This document shows, in pieces, positions 51,910 to 60,231 of a stretch of DNA of 64,000 nt. Source of the DNA: Brevibacillus aydinogluensis (GTDB lineage Bacteria > Bacillota > Bacilli > Brevibacillales > Brevibacillaceae); the NCBI RefSeq assembly GCF_031954365.1, contig NZ_JAUSVZ010000001.1; one strand, given 5' to 3'. The translations under genes and the position numbers were made by a program. The stretch's first letter is position 1; every line of letters begins with the position of its first letter. The notes below the pieces were generated by a model that saw only the letters and a list, made by a program, of their open reading frames with translations, was not told the origin of the DNA and searched no databases.

Positions 51910-52131
51910 TTGAAGGGTAGCGATCAAACCAAGCCGTTGTTGACAAATCGAGAAAGAGAAGTATTTGAACTCTTGGTCCAGGATAAGACGACGAAAGAGA
52001 TTGCCGGACAACTCTTCATCAGCGAAAAGACCGTACGCAATCACATCAGCAATGTCATGCAGAAATTAGGTGTCAAAGGTCGATCTCAAGCAGTAGTCGA
52101 ACTCGTTCGACTTGGTGAGTTAGAGATTTGA
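51910..52131 (+). CDS. gerE: Spore-germination/coat transcription regulator GerE
   Basis: 73 residues (B. subtilis GerE has 74), a LuxR-type helix-turn-helix without other domains. LLTNREREVFELLVQDKTTK, EIAGQLFISEKTVRNHISN and MQKLGVKGRSQAVVELVRLG are nearly identical to B. subtilis GerE. It acts in the mother cell late in sporulation on spore coat genes. TTG 51910 was chosen because AAGGAGGG lies about 10 bases upstream and the length fits; GTG 51901 would touch the ribosome site. Confidence 0.93.
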   Translation: MKGSDQTKPLLTNREREVFELLVQDKTTKEIAGQLFISEKTVRNHISNVMQKLGVKGRSQAVVELVRLGELEI

Positions 52132-52146
52132 ACCCAGTCCACCCGG

Positions 52147-52190
52147 CCTCCCTTTTCTTCCCTTGCGAATGGAAGGGAGGATTTTTTTTT
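52147..52190 (+). terminator. Terminator of gerE
   Basis: CCTCCCTT / AAGGGAGG with an 18-nt loop and a run of nine T. Confidence 0.82.
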
Positions 52191-52330
52191 GGAACGCAAC
52201 GCTTTGGCCTTTTGAACGCTTTGTGGTAGACTTCATCTACAAGGTGCTCCTTTCTGTCGCACGCGATCGAGCCGTGATCTGGCGGCAAACGAAACGAGCA
52301 CGTTCATTCTGGATCACAAGGAAGATGACA

Positions 52331-54082
52331 GTGGAACGTATGGCCGCAATATACGACGATTTTGTGATCGTGGAACATCCCGTTACCGTCGAACAAGCCC
52401 TGAAACAGATCAGCGGAGCGCGTCTCCTGGTCGTGCGCCGCCGCGGGGAAATTGTAGGCGTGTGCGACGCGCACGGACTGCTACGGCAGCTGGAGAAGGG
52501 AACCGCGGAGCTGACCTATAGCGAGCCCTTTGCCGTGGTGGACGAAGAGGCGCTGTTTCAGCAGCGGCCCGATCAGGCGTCCTACTGGCTTGTCCAAAAC
52601 GACCGGGGAGAGATTGCGGGCTGGCTTGATGCGGTGACAATGGAAAACATCCTGATGAAACGAAAGCTGTCTCAGGATGTGACGGAATTGACGAAAGACC
52701 TGGAAGCGATCGTGGATTCCATCTACGATGAAATCCTGGTCGTGGACGCGACGGGAACGATCCTGCGCGTGTCCAATCGCAGCGCGAACAATTTATGGGG
52801 GGTAAACCTGTCCACGGTGGTGGGCAAGAACATCCTCGACCTGGAGGAAAAAGGCTGGTTCAAGCCGTCCGTCACGCGCAAGGTGTTGGAGGAGAAGCGC
52901 AAAATTTCCATCGTGCAGCAAAATCGCTTCGGACGCAAAATTCTGGCGGTCGGCAATCCGATTTTCAACAAGAAACGGCAGTTGGAGAGAATTGTCATCG
53001 CGTCGCGGGACATTACCGAAGTGAGCGAGTTGAAAAGCGAACTGCAGCGCGCCAAGAGCCTGACGCAAAAATACAAGGAAGAAATTGATGAACTGCGAAA
53101 TCACCAGGTTGTCGCCGTAAACGAGGTGATTTACCGGTCGGAGGCGATGGCTCAGGTGATGGAGCAGGTGAAGCGGATCGCGCTGGTGGAATCGACCGTG
53201 ATCCTGTACGGTGAATCGGGTGTCGGGAAAGAGCTGATCGCCAACGCCATTCACAACAGCAGCGCCAGACGGGAGAAGCCGTTTGTCAAAATCAACTGCG
53301 GGGCCATTCCGGAAAATCTCCTGGAGAGCGAATTGTTCGGGTATGAAAAGGGAGCCTTTTCCGGTGCCAGCCTGCAGGGGAAAAAGGGATTGTTTGAGCT
53401 GGCGCACGAAGGCACCCTGTTTTTGGATGAGATCGCCGAAATGCCGATCAACTTGCAGGTGAAACTGCTTCGCGCTCTGCAGGAGAGAGAAATCCTGAAG
53501 GTGGGCGGCACCCGTCCGATTCCTGTCGATGTGAGGATTATCGCCGCCACCAACAAAAACCTGGAGGAGATGGTGCAGCGCGGGCAGTTCCGGGAAGACC
53601 TGTACTACCGCCTGCACGTGATTCCCCTGTACATCCCGGCACTGCGGGAGCGGATCGAGGATGTGGAACCGCTCGTCTATGCGTTTCTGGAGAAATTCAA
53701 CAAAAAGTTTTCAACCCGCAAGTTTTTTTCCGAGGACGCCATCGAGATGTTGAACGCGTACCACTGGCCGGGTAACGTAAGGCAACTGCAAAACGTGATT
53801 GAGCGGGCGATGGTGATCTCTCCCGGAAACCTGATTACCGCAAATGAACTGACGAGCATTTTGAGCCGTCGTGGGGAGAAGGACCAGTCTCCCGTCCAGG
53901 TCAACCGCATTATTCCGCTGAAGGAAGCGGTGGAGCTGACGGAATCGCAGCTCATCCAGTTGGCCCTGGCCAAGTACAAGACGATTACGAAGGTGGCCGA
54001 AGTGTTGGAAGTGAGCCAGCCCACGCTCAGCAGGCGATTTCAGAAAATCAGCCGGAACAGAAAGCAGGAGACAAAACCTTAG
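52331..54082 (+). CDS. Sigma-54-dependent transcriptional activator (CBS/PAS-AAA+-HTH), GabR-like
   Basis: 583 residues. An N-terminal CBS-like pair at 1-110, a PAS domain at about 120-240, then the AAA+ domain: Walker A GESGVGKE near 294, the sigma-54 contact loop GAFSGA at 341-346 (usual form GAFTGA), Walker B LFLDEIAEM with Asp366. A C-terminal Fis-type HTH lies near 545-575 (TKVAEVLEVSQPTLSRRFQ). GTG 52331 has AAGGA at good spacing; ATG 52325 abuts it. The next gene is gabT with a -24/-12 promoter, so it probably activates the GABA module, as known for B. thuringiensis GabR. Confidence 0.88.
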   Translation: MERMAAIYDDFVIVEHPVTVEQALKQISGARLLVVRRRGEIVGVCDAHGLLRQLEKGTAELTYSEPFAVVDEEALFQQRPDQASYWLVQNDRGEIAGWLDAVTMENILMKRKLSQDVTELTKDLEAIVDSIYDEILVVDATGTILRVSNRSANNLWGVNLSTVVGKNILDLEEKGWFKPSVTRKVLEEKRKISIVQQNRFGRKILAVGNPIFNKKRQLERIVIASRDITEVSELKSELQRAKSLTQKYKEEIDELRNHQVVAVNEVIYRSEAMAQVMEQVKRIALVESTVILYGESGVGKELIANAIHNSSARREKPFVKINCGAIPENLLESELFGYEKGAFSGASLQGKKGLFELAHEGTLFLDEIAEMPINLQVKLLRALQEREILKVGGTRPIPVDVRIIAATNKNLEEMVQRGQFREDLYYRLHVIPLYIPALRERIEDVEPLVYAFLEKFNKKFSTRKFFSEDAIEMLNAYHWPGNVRQLQNVIERAMVISPGNLITANELTSILSRRGEKDQSPVQVNRIIPLKEAVELTESQLIQLALAKYKTITKVAEVLEVSQPTLSRRFQKISRNRKQETKP

Positions 54083-54108
54083 CCCGGTATCACCGGCTAA
54101 GGTTTTTT
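54075..54108 (+). terminator. Terminator of the activator gene
   Basis: AACCTTAGCC / GGCTAAGGTT, 10-nt loop, TTTT; the stop codon lies in the stem. Confidence 0.82.
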
Positions 54109-54133
54109 GTCTTGCAAGCAGAATCGAGAACAC

Positions 54134-54168
54134 CGGCAGCATTGAATAACGGTCATTCATTTTTGAAT
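54134..54168 (+). promoter_or_regulatory. Upstream activator site(s) of gabT
   Basis: ATTCATTTTTGAAT (54155-54168) is an inverted repeat with TGAAT half-sites. A further TGAAT (54143-54147) lies exactly 21 bp upstream of its right arm. The same sequence occurs twice in front of the permease gene. The full site is centred about 88 bp upstream of the predicted start. Confidence 0.7.
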
Positions 54169-54221
54169 AACTGTCAGGAATACACAGTTTCATCGGCCCT
54201 ACTCTCTGCGTGTTTTCAGGG

Positions 54222-54238
54222 TTGGCACGTTCCTTGCA
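54222..54238 (+). promoter_or_regulatory. Sigma-54 (-24/-12) promoter of gabT
   Basis: TTGGCACGTTCCTTGCA fits the sigma-54 consensus TTGGCACGNNNNTTGCW completely, with GG at 54224-54225 and GC at 54236-54237. Confidence 0.9.
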
Positions 54239-54282
54239 AAGGTAAAATCGTGACCGAAACGAACTTCCGAGGAGGGTTTACG

Positions 54283-55632
54283 ATGAAGACCACCACTCGT
54301 ACCTTTGTCAAGCTGAACACGGCCATCCCTGGTCCGAAAGCGCAGGAAATCCTGGAAAAACGGGACAAGCACGTGACGCGCGGCCTATCCCATACGGTGT
54401 TTTCGTTCGCTGATCGGGCGGAAGGTGCGCTGATCACGGATGTTGACGGCAATACCTTCATTGATTTTGCGGGGGCGATCGGGACGTTGAACGCCGGCCA
54501 CTGTCCCCCGACCGTTGTGGCTGCGCTCAAGGAGCAGTTGGACCGGTTCATTCACACGGGCTTTAATGTGTTTATGTACGAATCGTATGTCCAGTTGGCC
54601 GAGAAGCTGAACCAGATCACCCCGGGTACGCATGAAAAGAAAACGATGTTTTTGAACAGCGGGGCGGAAGCGGTGGAAAACGCCGTGAAGATCGCCCGGA
54701 AGTACACCGGCCGCAAAGCGATCATCTCTTTTGAACGGGGTTTCCACGGCCGCACGCTGCTGGGCATGTCGCTCACCAGCAAGGTAAAACCGTACAAGTA
54801 CGGCTTCGGTCCGTTTGCCCCCGACACCTACAAGATAAGCTATCCGTACTACTACCGCGCCGACGGGTTGACTCCCGACGAACTGGACCGACAACTTCTG
54901 CAGCGGCTGGAGACCTTCTTTTTGACCGAAGTGCCTGCCGAAGACGTGGCTGCGATTATCATGGAGCCGGTGCAGGGGGAAGGGGGATTCGTGGTTCCCT
55001 CCAAAACCTTCGTCCAAGGGGTAAAACGCATCTGCGAAGCGCACGGGATTCTGTTCATCGCCGACGAGGTGCAAACCGGCTTCGGCCGTACCGGAAAGAT
55101 GTTTGCCATGGAGCATTTTGACGTCGTGCCGGATCTGATGACGATGTCGAAGTCGATCGCTGCCGGGATTCCGATCAGCGCCGTGACCGGCCGGGCGGAA
55201 ATCATGGACGCCCCCAACCCCGGCGAGGTGGGAGGCACCTACGCCGGCAGCCCGCTTGGTTGCGTGGCGGCCTTGAAAGTGATTGAGATGTTTGAACAAG
55301 AAAACATTCCGGAACGGGCAAACGCGATCGGGGAACGCATCATGTCGCGCTTCCGCAGCCTGCAGCAGAAGTATCCGGTGATCGGCGACGTGCGCGGTCT
55401 GGGAGCGATGTGTGCGGTGGAACTGGTCAAGGATCCGGTCACCAAGGAGCCGGACAAGGACCTGACTGGCCGGATCGTGCAGGAGTGCATTCAGCGCGGG
55501 CTGGTACTGTTAAGCGCAGGTCTGTACGGCAATGTTCTGCGTTTTCTCTCGCCGCTGGTGATTACGGATGAGCAGTTGGATGAAGGTCTTGACATCATTG
55601 AAGAAGTCCTGGGGGAACTCGTCACGCCGTAA
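54283..55632 (+). CDS. gabT: 4-Aminobutyrate aminotransferase
   Basis: 449 residues, class III PLP aminotransferase. NSGAEAVENAVKIARKYTGR near 125 binds the cofactor phosphate; FIADEVQTGFGRTGKMF near 258 includes the Asp that contacts the pyridine N; Lys290 in TMSKSIAAGIP forms the Schiff base. It converts GABA and 2-oxoglutarate to succinate semialdehyde and glutamate. ATG 54283 follows GGAGGG. It lies directly behind the sigma-54 promoter, and the aldehyde dehydrogenase follows 28 bp later. Confidence 0.92.
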   Translation: MKTTTRTFVKLNTAIPGPKAQEILEKRDKHVTRGLSHTVFSFADRAEGALITDVDGNTFIDFAGAIGTLNAGHCPPTVVAALKEQLDRFIHTGFNVFMYESYVQLAEKLNQITPGTHEKKTMFLNSGAEAVENAVKIARKYTGRKAIISFERGFHGRTLLGMSLTSKVKPYKYGFGPFAPDTYKISYPYYYRADGLTPDELDRQLLQRLETFFLTEVPAEDVAAIIMEPVQGEGGFVVPSKTFVQGVKRICEAHGILFIADEVQTGFGRTGKMFAMEHFDVVPDLMTMSKSIAAGIPISAVTGRAEIMDAPNPGEVGGTYAGSPLGCVAALKVIEMFEQENIPERANAIGERIMSRFRSLQQKYPVIGDVRGLGAMCAVELVKDPVTKEPDKDLTGRIVQECIQRGLVLLSAGLYGNVLRFLSPLVITDEQLDEGLDIIEEVLGELVTP

Positions 55633-55660
55633 GTTCGCATCATAAGGGAGTGGAGCACAA

Positions 55661-57082
55661 ATGATCAAGCAAAAATTGTTTATCAACGGAGCATGGGTGG
55701 AAGCCGCGGCTTACACCCCCCTTTTTTCCCCGTATACCGGAGAGAAGATCGCAGAAATTCCGATGGCGACCGCAGCTGAAGTGGATCGGGCGATTGAGGC
55801 GGCGTACCAGGCCCGAGACACCATGGCGAAAATGCCGGCGCACCAGCGTGCCGCCATTTTGGAGAAGCTGGTGACCCTGCTGGAGAAGCGCAAGGAAGAA
55901 GCGGCGGTCATCATCGCGCGGGAAGCGGCCAAACCGATTACGACAGCCAGAGCAGAGATACAGCGCACCATCACGACGTACAAGTTTGCCGCAGAGGAAG
56001 CCAAGCGCATCCACGGGGAGACAATTCCCCTGGACGCGGCCCCGGGCGGCGAAGGGCGCGTGGCGTATACCACGCGGGAGCCGTTGGGCGTAATCGGAGC
56101 GATCACCCCCTTCAACTTTCCGATGAATCTGGTCGCCCACAAGGTGGGGCCCGCTATTGCAGCAGGCAATACCGTGGTGTTGAAACCGGCGCCGCAGACG
56201 CCGCTGTCGGCGTTTTTCCTGGCCGAGCTGCTGCAGGAAGCAGGACTGCCGGACGGCGCGCTGAACATCGTTACGGGCAGCGGCGAAGTGGGCCAACAGA
56301 TCGTCGCCGACGAGCGCGTCAGCATGATCAGCTTCACCGGCAGTGCCGCAGTCGGCAAGGCCATTCGCAACCAGGCCGGGTTAAAACGCGTGGTGCTTGA
56401 ACTGGGCTCCAACGCGGCCGTGATCGTCGACAAGGGCGTCACCATAGACAAGATCATCAATCGCTGCGTGACCAGCGCGTTTTCCTACCAGGGGCAGGTG
56501 TGCATCTCGCTGCAGCGCATCTATGTCCACGAGGAGGCGTATGAGGAGTTTGTGGAAAAATTCATCGCGGCGGTCCAGACGTTGAAGGTGGGCGATCCGC
56601 TTCTGCCCGAGACGGACATCTCCGCCTTGATCGCCCCGCGCGAAGTACAGCGGGTCCTCGGCTGGATTGACGAAGCGGTGCAGCACGGCGCCAGGGTGGC
56701 GACTGGCGGTACGGCAGAGGGCAACTGCCTGCTGCCTACGGTGCTTCTGGATGCGGCGCCGACGTTGAAAGTGTCATGCGAGGAAGTGTTTGCCCCCGTG
56801 GTGTTGATCAACAAGGTCGCATCCGTCGAGGAAGCCATCGAGCTGGTCAATCATTCAAAGTACGGGCTGCAGGCGGGCATCTACACGGAGAATCTGCACA
56901 CGGCGTTTGAGGCTGCCGAAAAGCTCCAGGTGGGCGGTGTCCTCATCAACGATACGCCTACCTTCCGCGTCGACCACATGCCGTACGGCGGTGTCAAGGA
57001 AAGCGGGTTGGGCCGTGAAGGGGTCAGGTACGCGGTGGAAGAGATGACGGAAAGCAAACTGGTGATTTTCAATCGCCTGTAG
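55661..57082 (+). CDS. Aldehyde dehydrogenase, probable succinate-semialdehyde dehydrogenase
   Basis: 473 residues. NAD(P) site near 140-160 (TPFNFPMNLVAHKVGPA) and TGSAAVGKAI near 227; catalytic Glu247 in LELGSNAAV and Cys281 in QGQVCISLQR. The LELGSNAAV and CISLQR variants differ from classic GabD (LELGGNAP, GQTCVC), so the enzyme belongs to a side branch of the ALDH family. Its place directly after gabT suggests succinate semialdehyde as substrate, forming succinate. GGGAG is upstream. The assignment to SSADH is inferred from context. Confidence 0.84.
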   Translation: MIKQKLFINGAWVEAAAYTPLFSPYTGEKIAEIPMATAAEVDRAIEAAYQARDTMAKMPAHQRAAILEKLVTLLEKRKEEAAVIIAREAAKPITTARAEIQRTITTYKFAAEEAKRIHGETIPLDAAPGGEGRVAYTTREPLGVIGAITPFNFPMNLVAHKVGPAIAAGNTVVLKPAPQTPLSAFFLAELLQEAGLPDGALNIVTGSGEVGQQIVADERVSMISFTGSAAVGKAIRNQAGLKRVVLELGSNAAVIVDKGVTIDKIINRCVTSAFSYQGQVCISLQRIYVHEEAYEEFVEKFIAAVQTLKVGDPLLPETDISALIAPREVQRVLGWIDEAVQHGARVATGGTAEGNCLLPTVLLDAAPTLKVSCEEVFAPVVLINKVASVEEAIELVNHSKYGLQAGIYTENLHTAFEAAEKLQVGGVLINDTPTFRVDHMPYGGVKESGLGREGVRYAVEEMTESKLVIFNRL

Positions 57083-57114
57083 CAATCGACAAGCCAATTT
57101 CATAGCAGAGGTTG

Positions 57115-57150
57115 AGCCGATGCCTGCATGCAGGTATCGGCTGTTTTGTT
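57115..57150 (+). terminator. Terminator of the gabT-aldehyde dehydrogenase operon
   Basis: AGCCGAT and ATCGGCT with inner CCTGC/GCAGG pairing, followed by GTTTTGTT. Confidence 0.75.
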
Positions 57151-57191
57151 CTGTGGGGGAAGAGCTGTCTTTCTTCTGCGACGGTCTGGCG

Positions 57192-57230
57192 AAAAAATCC
57201 GTTAACGCTCCGGGCGCTAACGGATTTTTT
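57192..57230. terminator. Second, bidirectional terminator facing the permease gene
   Basis: AAAAAATCCGTTA pairs with TAACGGATTTTTT; flanking A- and T-runs make it active both ways. It ends the minus-strand permease gene. Confidence 0.82.
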
Positions 57231-57236
57231 GGGGGA

Positions 57237-58652
57237 TTACGAGGCGTTCTGGTTTTGGTGTTCCACTTCGGTTTCGCCAGCTTCATGAGCAAGCGCGGCG
57301 GACTTTCGCTTGAACAGGAAGTAGGAGGCGACGACGAGAGCGGTGATCAGCATCGTCAGGTAGAGCTGGGATCGCATGGATTCCATGAAGAGCATCGACA
57401 CCAGAATGAGCACCATGGCGGCGATGGTCAGGTAGGTGAGATAGGGAAACGCCCACATTTTCAGCGTGAGGGCCTGCGGATTTTCCCGCTCCAGTTTTCT
57501 TCTAAGCCGCACGTGCGACACGGCGATGACCAGGTACACCAGAATGGCGATGGCACCGGACGCGTTGACCAGAAAGAGGAAGATCTTGTCCGGAGACACA
57601 AAGTGAAAAATCGCGCAGAGATAGGAGAAAAAGGTGCTCGCCAGGACGGCGCGAACGGGAACCCCGTTTTTGTTTACCTGCAGGAGCGAGCGCGGTGCGT
57701 TTCCTTTGCGCGCCAGGGAATACAGCATCCGCGAGTTGGTGTACAGCGCGGAATTCAAGCAGGACAGAACGGAGACGAGCACGACCACGTTCATGATTTG
57801 CGCGGCTGCCGGGATGCCGAGCATGTCCAGCATCGTGACGTACGGGCTCTTCAGCAGGTCGGCGGCGTTCCAGGGCAGAAGCATCACCAGAATGGCGACA
57901 GAGCCGATGTAGAAGAGCAGAATGCGCCAGATCACGCTTTTGATGGCGATGACGACGGATTTTTCCGGGTTGGGTGTTTCGCCTGCCGCGATGGCGGCGA
58001 TTTCCGCTCCGAAAAAGGAGAAGACGCAGACGACGATCCCGACGAATACGGACGAAGCGCCATTGGGCAAAAATCCGCCCTGTCCCAGGAGGTTGGTCAA
58101 TCCCGGCGAGGGGATGGCAGGGATCAGATTGAACAGAATGGCAGCCCCGATACACATGAACAGGCTGATCGCCACCACTTTGATCATGGCAAACCAGTAT
58201 TCAAATTCGCCGAACGACTTCACGGACAGCACGTTGGTAATGGTCAACAACACGGTCAGAATGAGACTCAACAACCAGACCGGCACGGACGGAATCCAGC
58301 CGTGAACGATGGCGCCGCCTGCCGTCGCCTCAATGGCAATCACAATGGCCCAGTAAAACCAGTACAGCCAGCCGATCGTATAGCTTGCCCAGGGCCCCAG
58401 CGCCTGATGGGCATAGGTGGAGAAGGAGCCGCTGTCCGGATTGACGACAGCCATTTCTCCCAGCATGCGCATGACCATTACCACGAGCAGCCCGGCCAAG
58501 GCATACGAGAGAATGGCGCCTGGACCTGTGGAATTGATCACGGAACCGCTGCCGACAAACAATCCCGCACCGATTACTCCGCCAATCGAGATCATCGTCA
58601 AATGACGCGGTTTCAACTTCTTTTGCAAGGTGTTGCTTTGCTGTTGGGACAT
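57237..58652 (-). CDS. gabP: Amino-acid permease, probable GABA permease (APC family)
   Basis: 471 residues, 12 membrane spans. It begins MSQQQSNTLQKKLKPRHLTM, then SIGGVIGAGLFVGSGSVI near 22, the family signature, and MLGEMAVVNPDSGSFSTYA near 73. APC permeases of this AAT group import one amino acid with a proton; B. subtilis GabP has 469 residues. AAGGGGGG precedes ATG 58652. It is transcribed towards gabTD from its own sigma-54 promoter with the same activator sites, which supports GABA as substrate (inference). Confidence 0.85.
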   Translation of the reverse strand: MSQQQSNTLQKKLKPRHLTMISIGGVIGAGLFVGSGSVINSTGPGAILSYALAGLLVVMVMRMLGEMAVVNPDSGSFSTYAHQALGPWASYTIGWLYWFYWAIVIAIEATAGGAIVHGWIPSVPVWLLSLILTVLLTITNVLSVKSFGEFEYWFAMIKVVAISLFMCIGAAILFNLIPAIPSPGLTNLLGQGGFLPNGASSVFVGIVVCVFSFFGAEIAAIAAGETPNPEKSVVIAIKSVIWRILLFYIGSVAILVMLLPWNAADLLKSPYVTMLDMLGIPAAAQIMNVVVLVSVLSCLNSALYTNSRMLYSLARKGNAPRSLLQVNKNGVPVRAVLASTFFSYLCAIFHFVSPDKIFLFLVNASGAIAILVYLVIAVSHVRLRRKLERENPQALTLKMWAFPYLTYLTIAAMVLILVSMLFMESMRSQLYLTMLITALVVASYFLFKRKSAALAHEAGETEVEHQNQNAS

Positions 58653-58755
58653 GTGGTTCCCCCCTTGTTGGTATGTGTCAAACACCTCGTAACCTGATTC
58701 AATCATGCTGCATCGACATATCCTCCTTTATTTGTGCCGCGCTTATATTCAAGTA

Positions 58756-58772
58756 TGCAAACATTATACCAA
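58756..58772 (-). promoter_or_regulatory. Sigma-54 (-24/-12) promoter of the permease gene
   Basis: On the minus strand TTGGTATAATGTTTGCA: TGG at -24 and TTGCA at -12 with the exact 5-bp gap after the -24 hexamer. It differs from consensus in TAT for CAC. The start is near 58745, about 93 nt before the gene. Confidence 0.72.
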
Positions 58773-58812
58773 TTTGTATTTTTGGAAAAATAGAATCTGA
58801 TTGCAAAGATTC

Positions 58813-58847
58813 ATTCATTTTTGAATGATTATCTTTCATTTTTGAAT
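58813..58847 (-). promoter_or_regulatory. Paired activator sites of the permease gene
   Basis: ATTCATTTTTGAAT (58813-58826) and TTTCATTTTTGAAT (58834-58847) start 21 bp apart, two helical turns, about 75 and 96 bp upstream of the predicted start. The first is identical to the site in front of gabT. The rest of the 58653-59128 gap is AT-rich and holds no gene. Confidence 0.72.
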
Positions 58848-59063
58848 GACAGTGTTGAGATGGAGGGAAAAATTTGTTTGCAGAAAAAGTAAAAATATGT
58901 TATAAGTGCAAGTGGTAACAAAATCCAGATTTTAAAAGTGAAGGTATTGCAATCTGTAATCTTGAGTTGCTAGATTAGCAGCCTCAACAAGTCTGAATAC
59001 TGAAAGTAAAGCGATGGATTGGGAGATTATCATTCCTTCTCGTGAGTGGGTTAATGTAATGGT

Positions 59064-59093
59064 AGGGCGTAACATATACAGTTACGCCCTTTC
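59064..59093 (+). terminator. Hairpin in front of the 59.1-kb gene
   Basis: A perfect 10-bp stem AGGGCGTAAC / GTTACGCCCT with loop ATATACA and a short TTTCC tail. It ends an unknown upstream transcript or insulates the next gene. Confidence 0.55.
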
Positions 59094-59128
59094 CTGCCAT
59101 GTTTCTGGCAAAAATTAAGGAGGATAGG

Positions 59129-60007
59129 ATGCGCTTAACCATTGTAGAAATGGACGAATTTTATATCGCGGGGATTGAGATTGGATTGGGGGTTGACTGG
59201 GATGAATATTTTGAAGCCCCCGACCCTGTCTTGTCAGAGATTGACCATGTGATTAATCCTCATGTCTTTTATTACTTTTCCATCGGAGAAAAAGAGATTA
59301 TCGGCAAGCAAGTCAGTTCCATAGAGAATCTGCCGGACGGATGTGTAGCCGCAAAAGTACCTGCCGGCCTTTATGCCAAAGTGCCTGATTATCAAGTGGT
59401 CTATGTCCACGATATGTTTTCGATGACGAATTACATACTCGGTAATGAGGACGATTGCAGCGAGTATCGAAAGTTTGTATTGGGAGCAGACGGCAAGTAT
59501 CATTCGTACACTTATAATTTAGTCGAATACTCGCCAGATGTTGTGAATGTGCGGCAGATCCCCGTCTTGCCCGAAGCGAGGGCCAAACAGCTTCGCAAAC
59601 AGTACATCGAAACATATTTCGATGTGGACAGCACCCAATTTCGCAGGTTTCTCTACAATAGATATGTATCGTTGCACCGTGGATATCTTTGGGAGTTTCT
59701 GAGTGAAGAGGCTCTTGACAACATGCAGGGGATGAGCCGGGAAGAAGCGACCAATTATTTGAAAAGCAAACAAGAGGTGCTGTTTTTCTGGGATACATCA
59801 AGCCCGTTAGGGAAAAAGTTCACATCCGGCAAAGTGTTTACGATGGATGCCGAAAAATTGATGAAATCGTACACGCGTTTTACTTTTGACATGTACCTGT
59901 TTGACTCTACGCTGGACTGGACGATTGTTTTTGCGCACGAAGAAATTAGCGATGAACCTAGCGATTGCTATCTGATCTATCGGAGTGATATTGAGAAAAA
60001 GAGCTGA
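59129..60007 (+). CDS. Hypothetical protein, possible effector-binding (GyrI-like) domain
   Basis: 292 residues, cytosolic. The N-terminal part (MRLTIVEMDEFYIAGIEIGL, and ENLPDGCVAAKVPAGLYAKV near 72) has the pattern of a GyrI/AraC effector-binding domain; the C-terminal half (VDSTQFRRFLYNRY near 165 and onward) repeats a similar beta-alpha style without clear homology. AAGGAGGATAGG precedes ATG 59129. Its base composition is clearly poorer in GC than the neighbours, so it was probably acquired by transfer. The domain call is tentative. Confidence 0.68.
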   Translation: MRLTIVEMDEFYIAGIEIGLGVDWDEYFEAPDPVLSEIDHVINPHVFYYFSIGEKEIIGKQVSSIENLPDGCVAAKVPAGLYAKVPDYQVVYVHDMFSMTNYILGNEDDCSEYRKFVLGADGKYHSYTYNLVEYSPDVVNVRQIPVLPEARAKQLRKQYIETYFDVDSTQFRRFLYNRYVSLHRGYLWEFLSEEALDNMQGMSREEATNYLKSKQEVLFFWDTSSPLGKKFTSGKVFTMDAEKLMKSYTRFTFDMYLFDSTLDWTIVFAHEEISDEPSDCYLIYRSDIEKKS

Positions 60008-60231
60008 ATGAAAGGGGCTGTCCCGTGAAAAATGGCAGGGAAATGAGGAGAAGCATGTTAACAATTGATCCCCCCTCTGCAAAAAAGTAAGAATACGACC
60101 CCGCCATACTGCACAGGAATTGGCCTTTCGACTCATATGGTTTTGGATTGCAGTTCATGTATGATGAAGTTATGGCGTGTTTTGGAAAAAAGCAGGTCAA
60201 AAGAAACAGAAAACGGATGAGGGGTCGCCAC

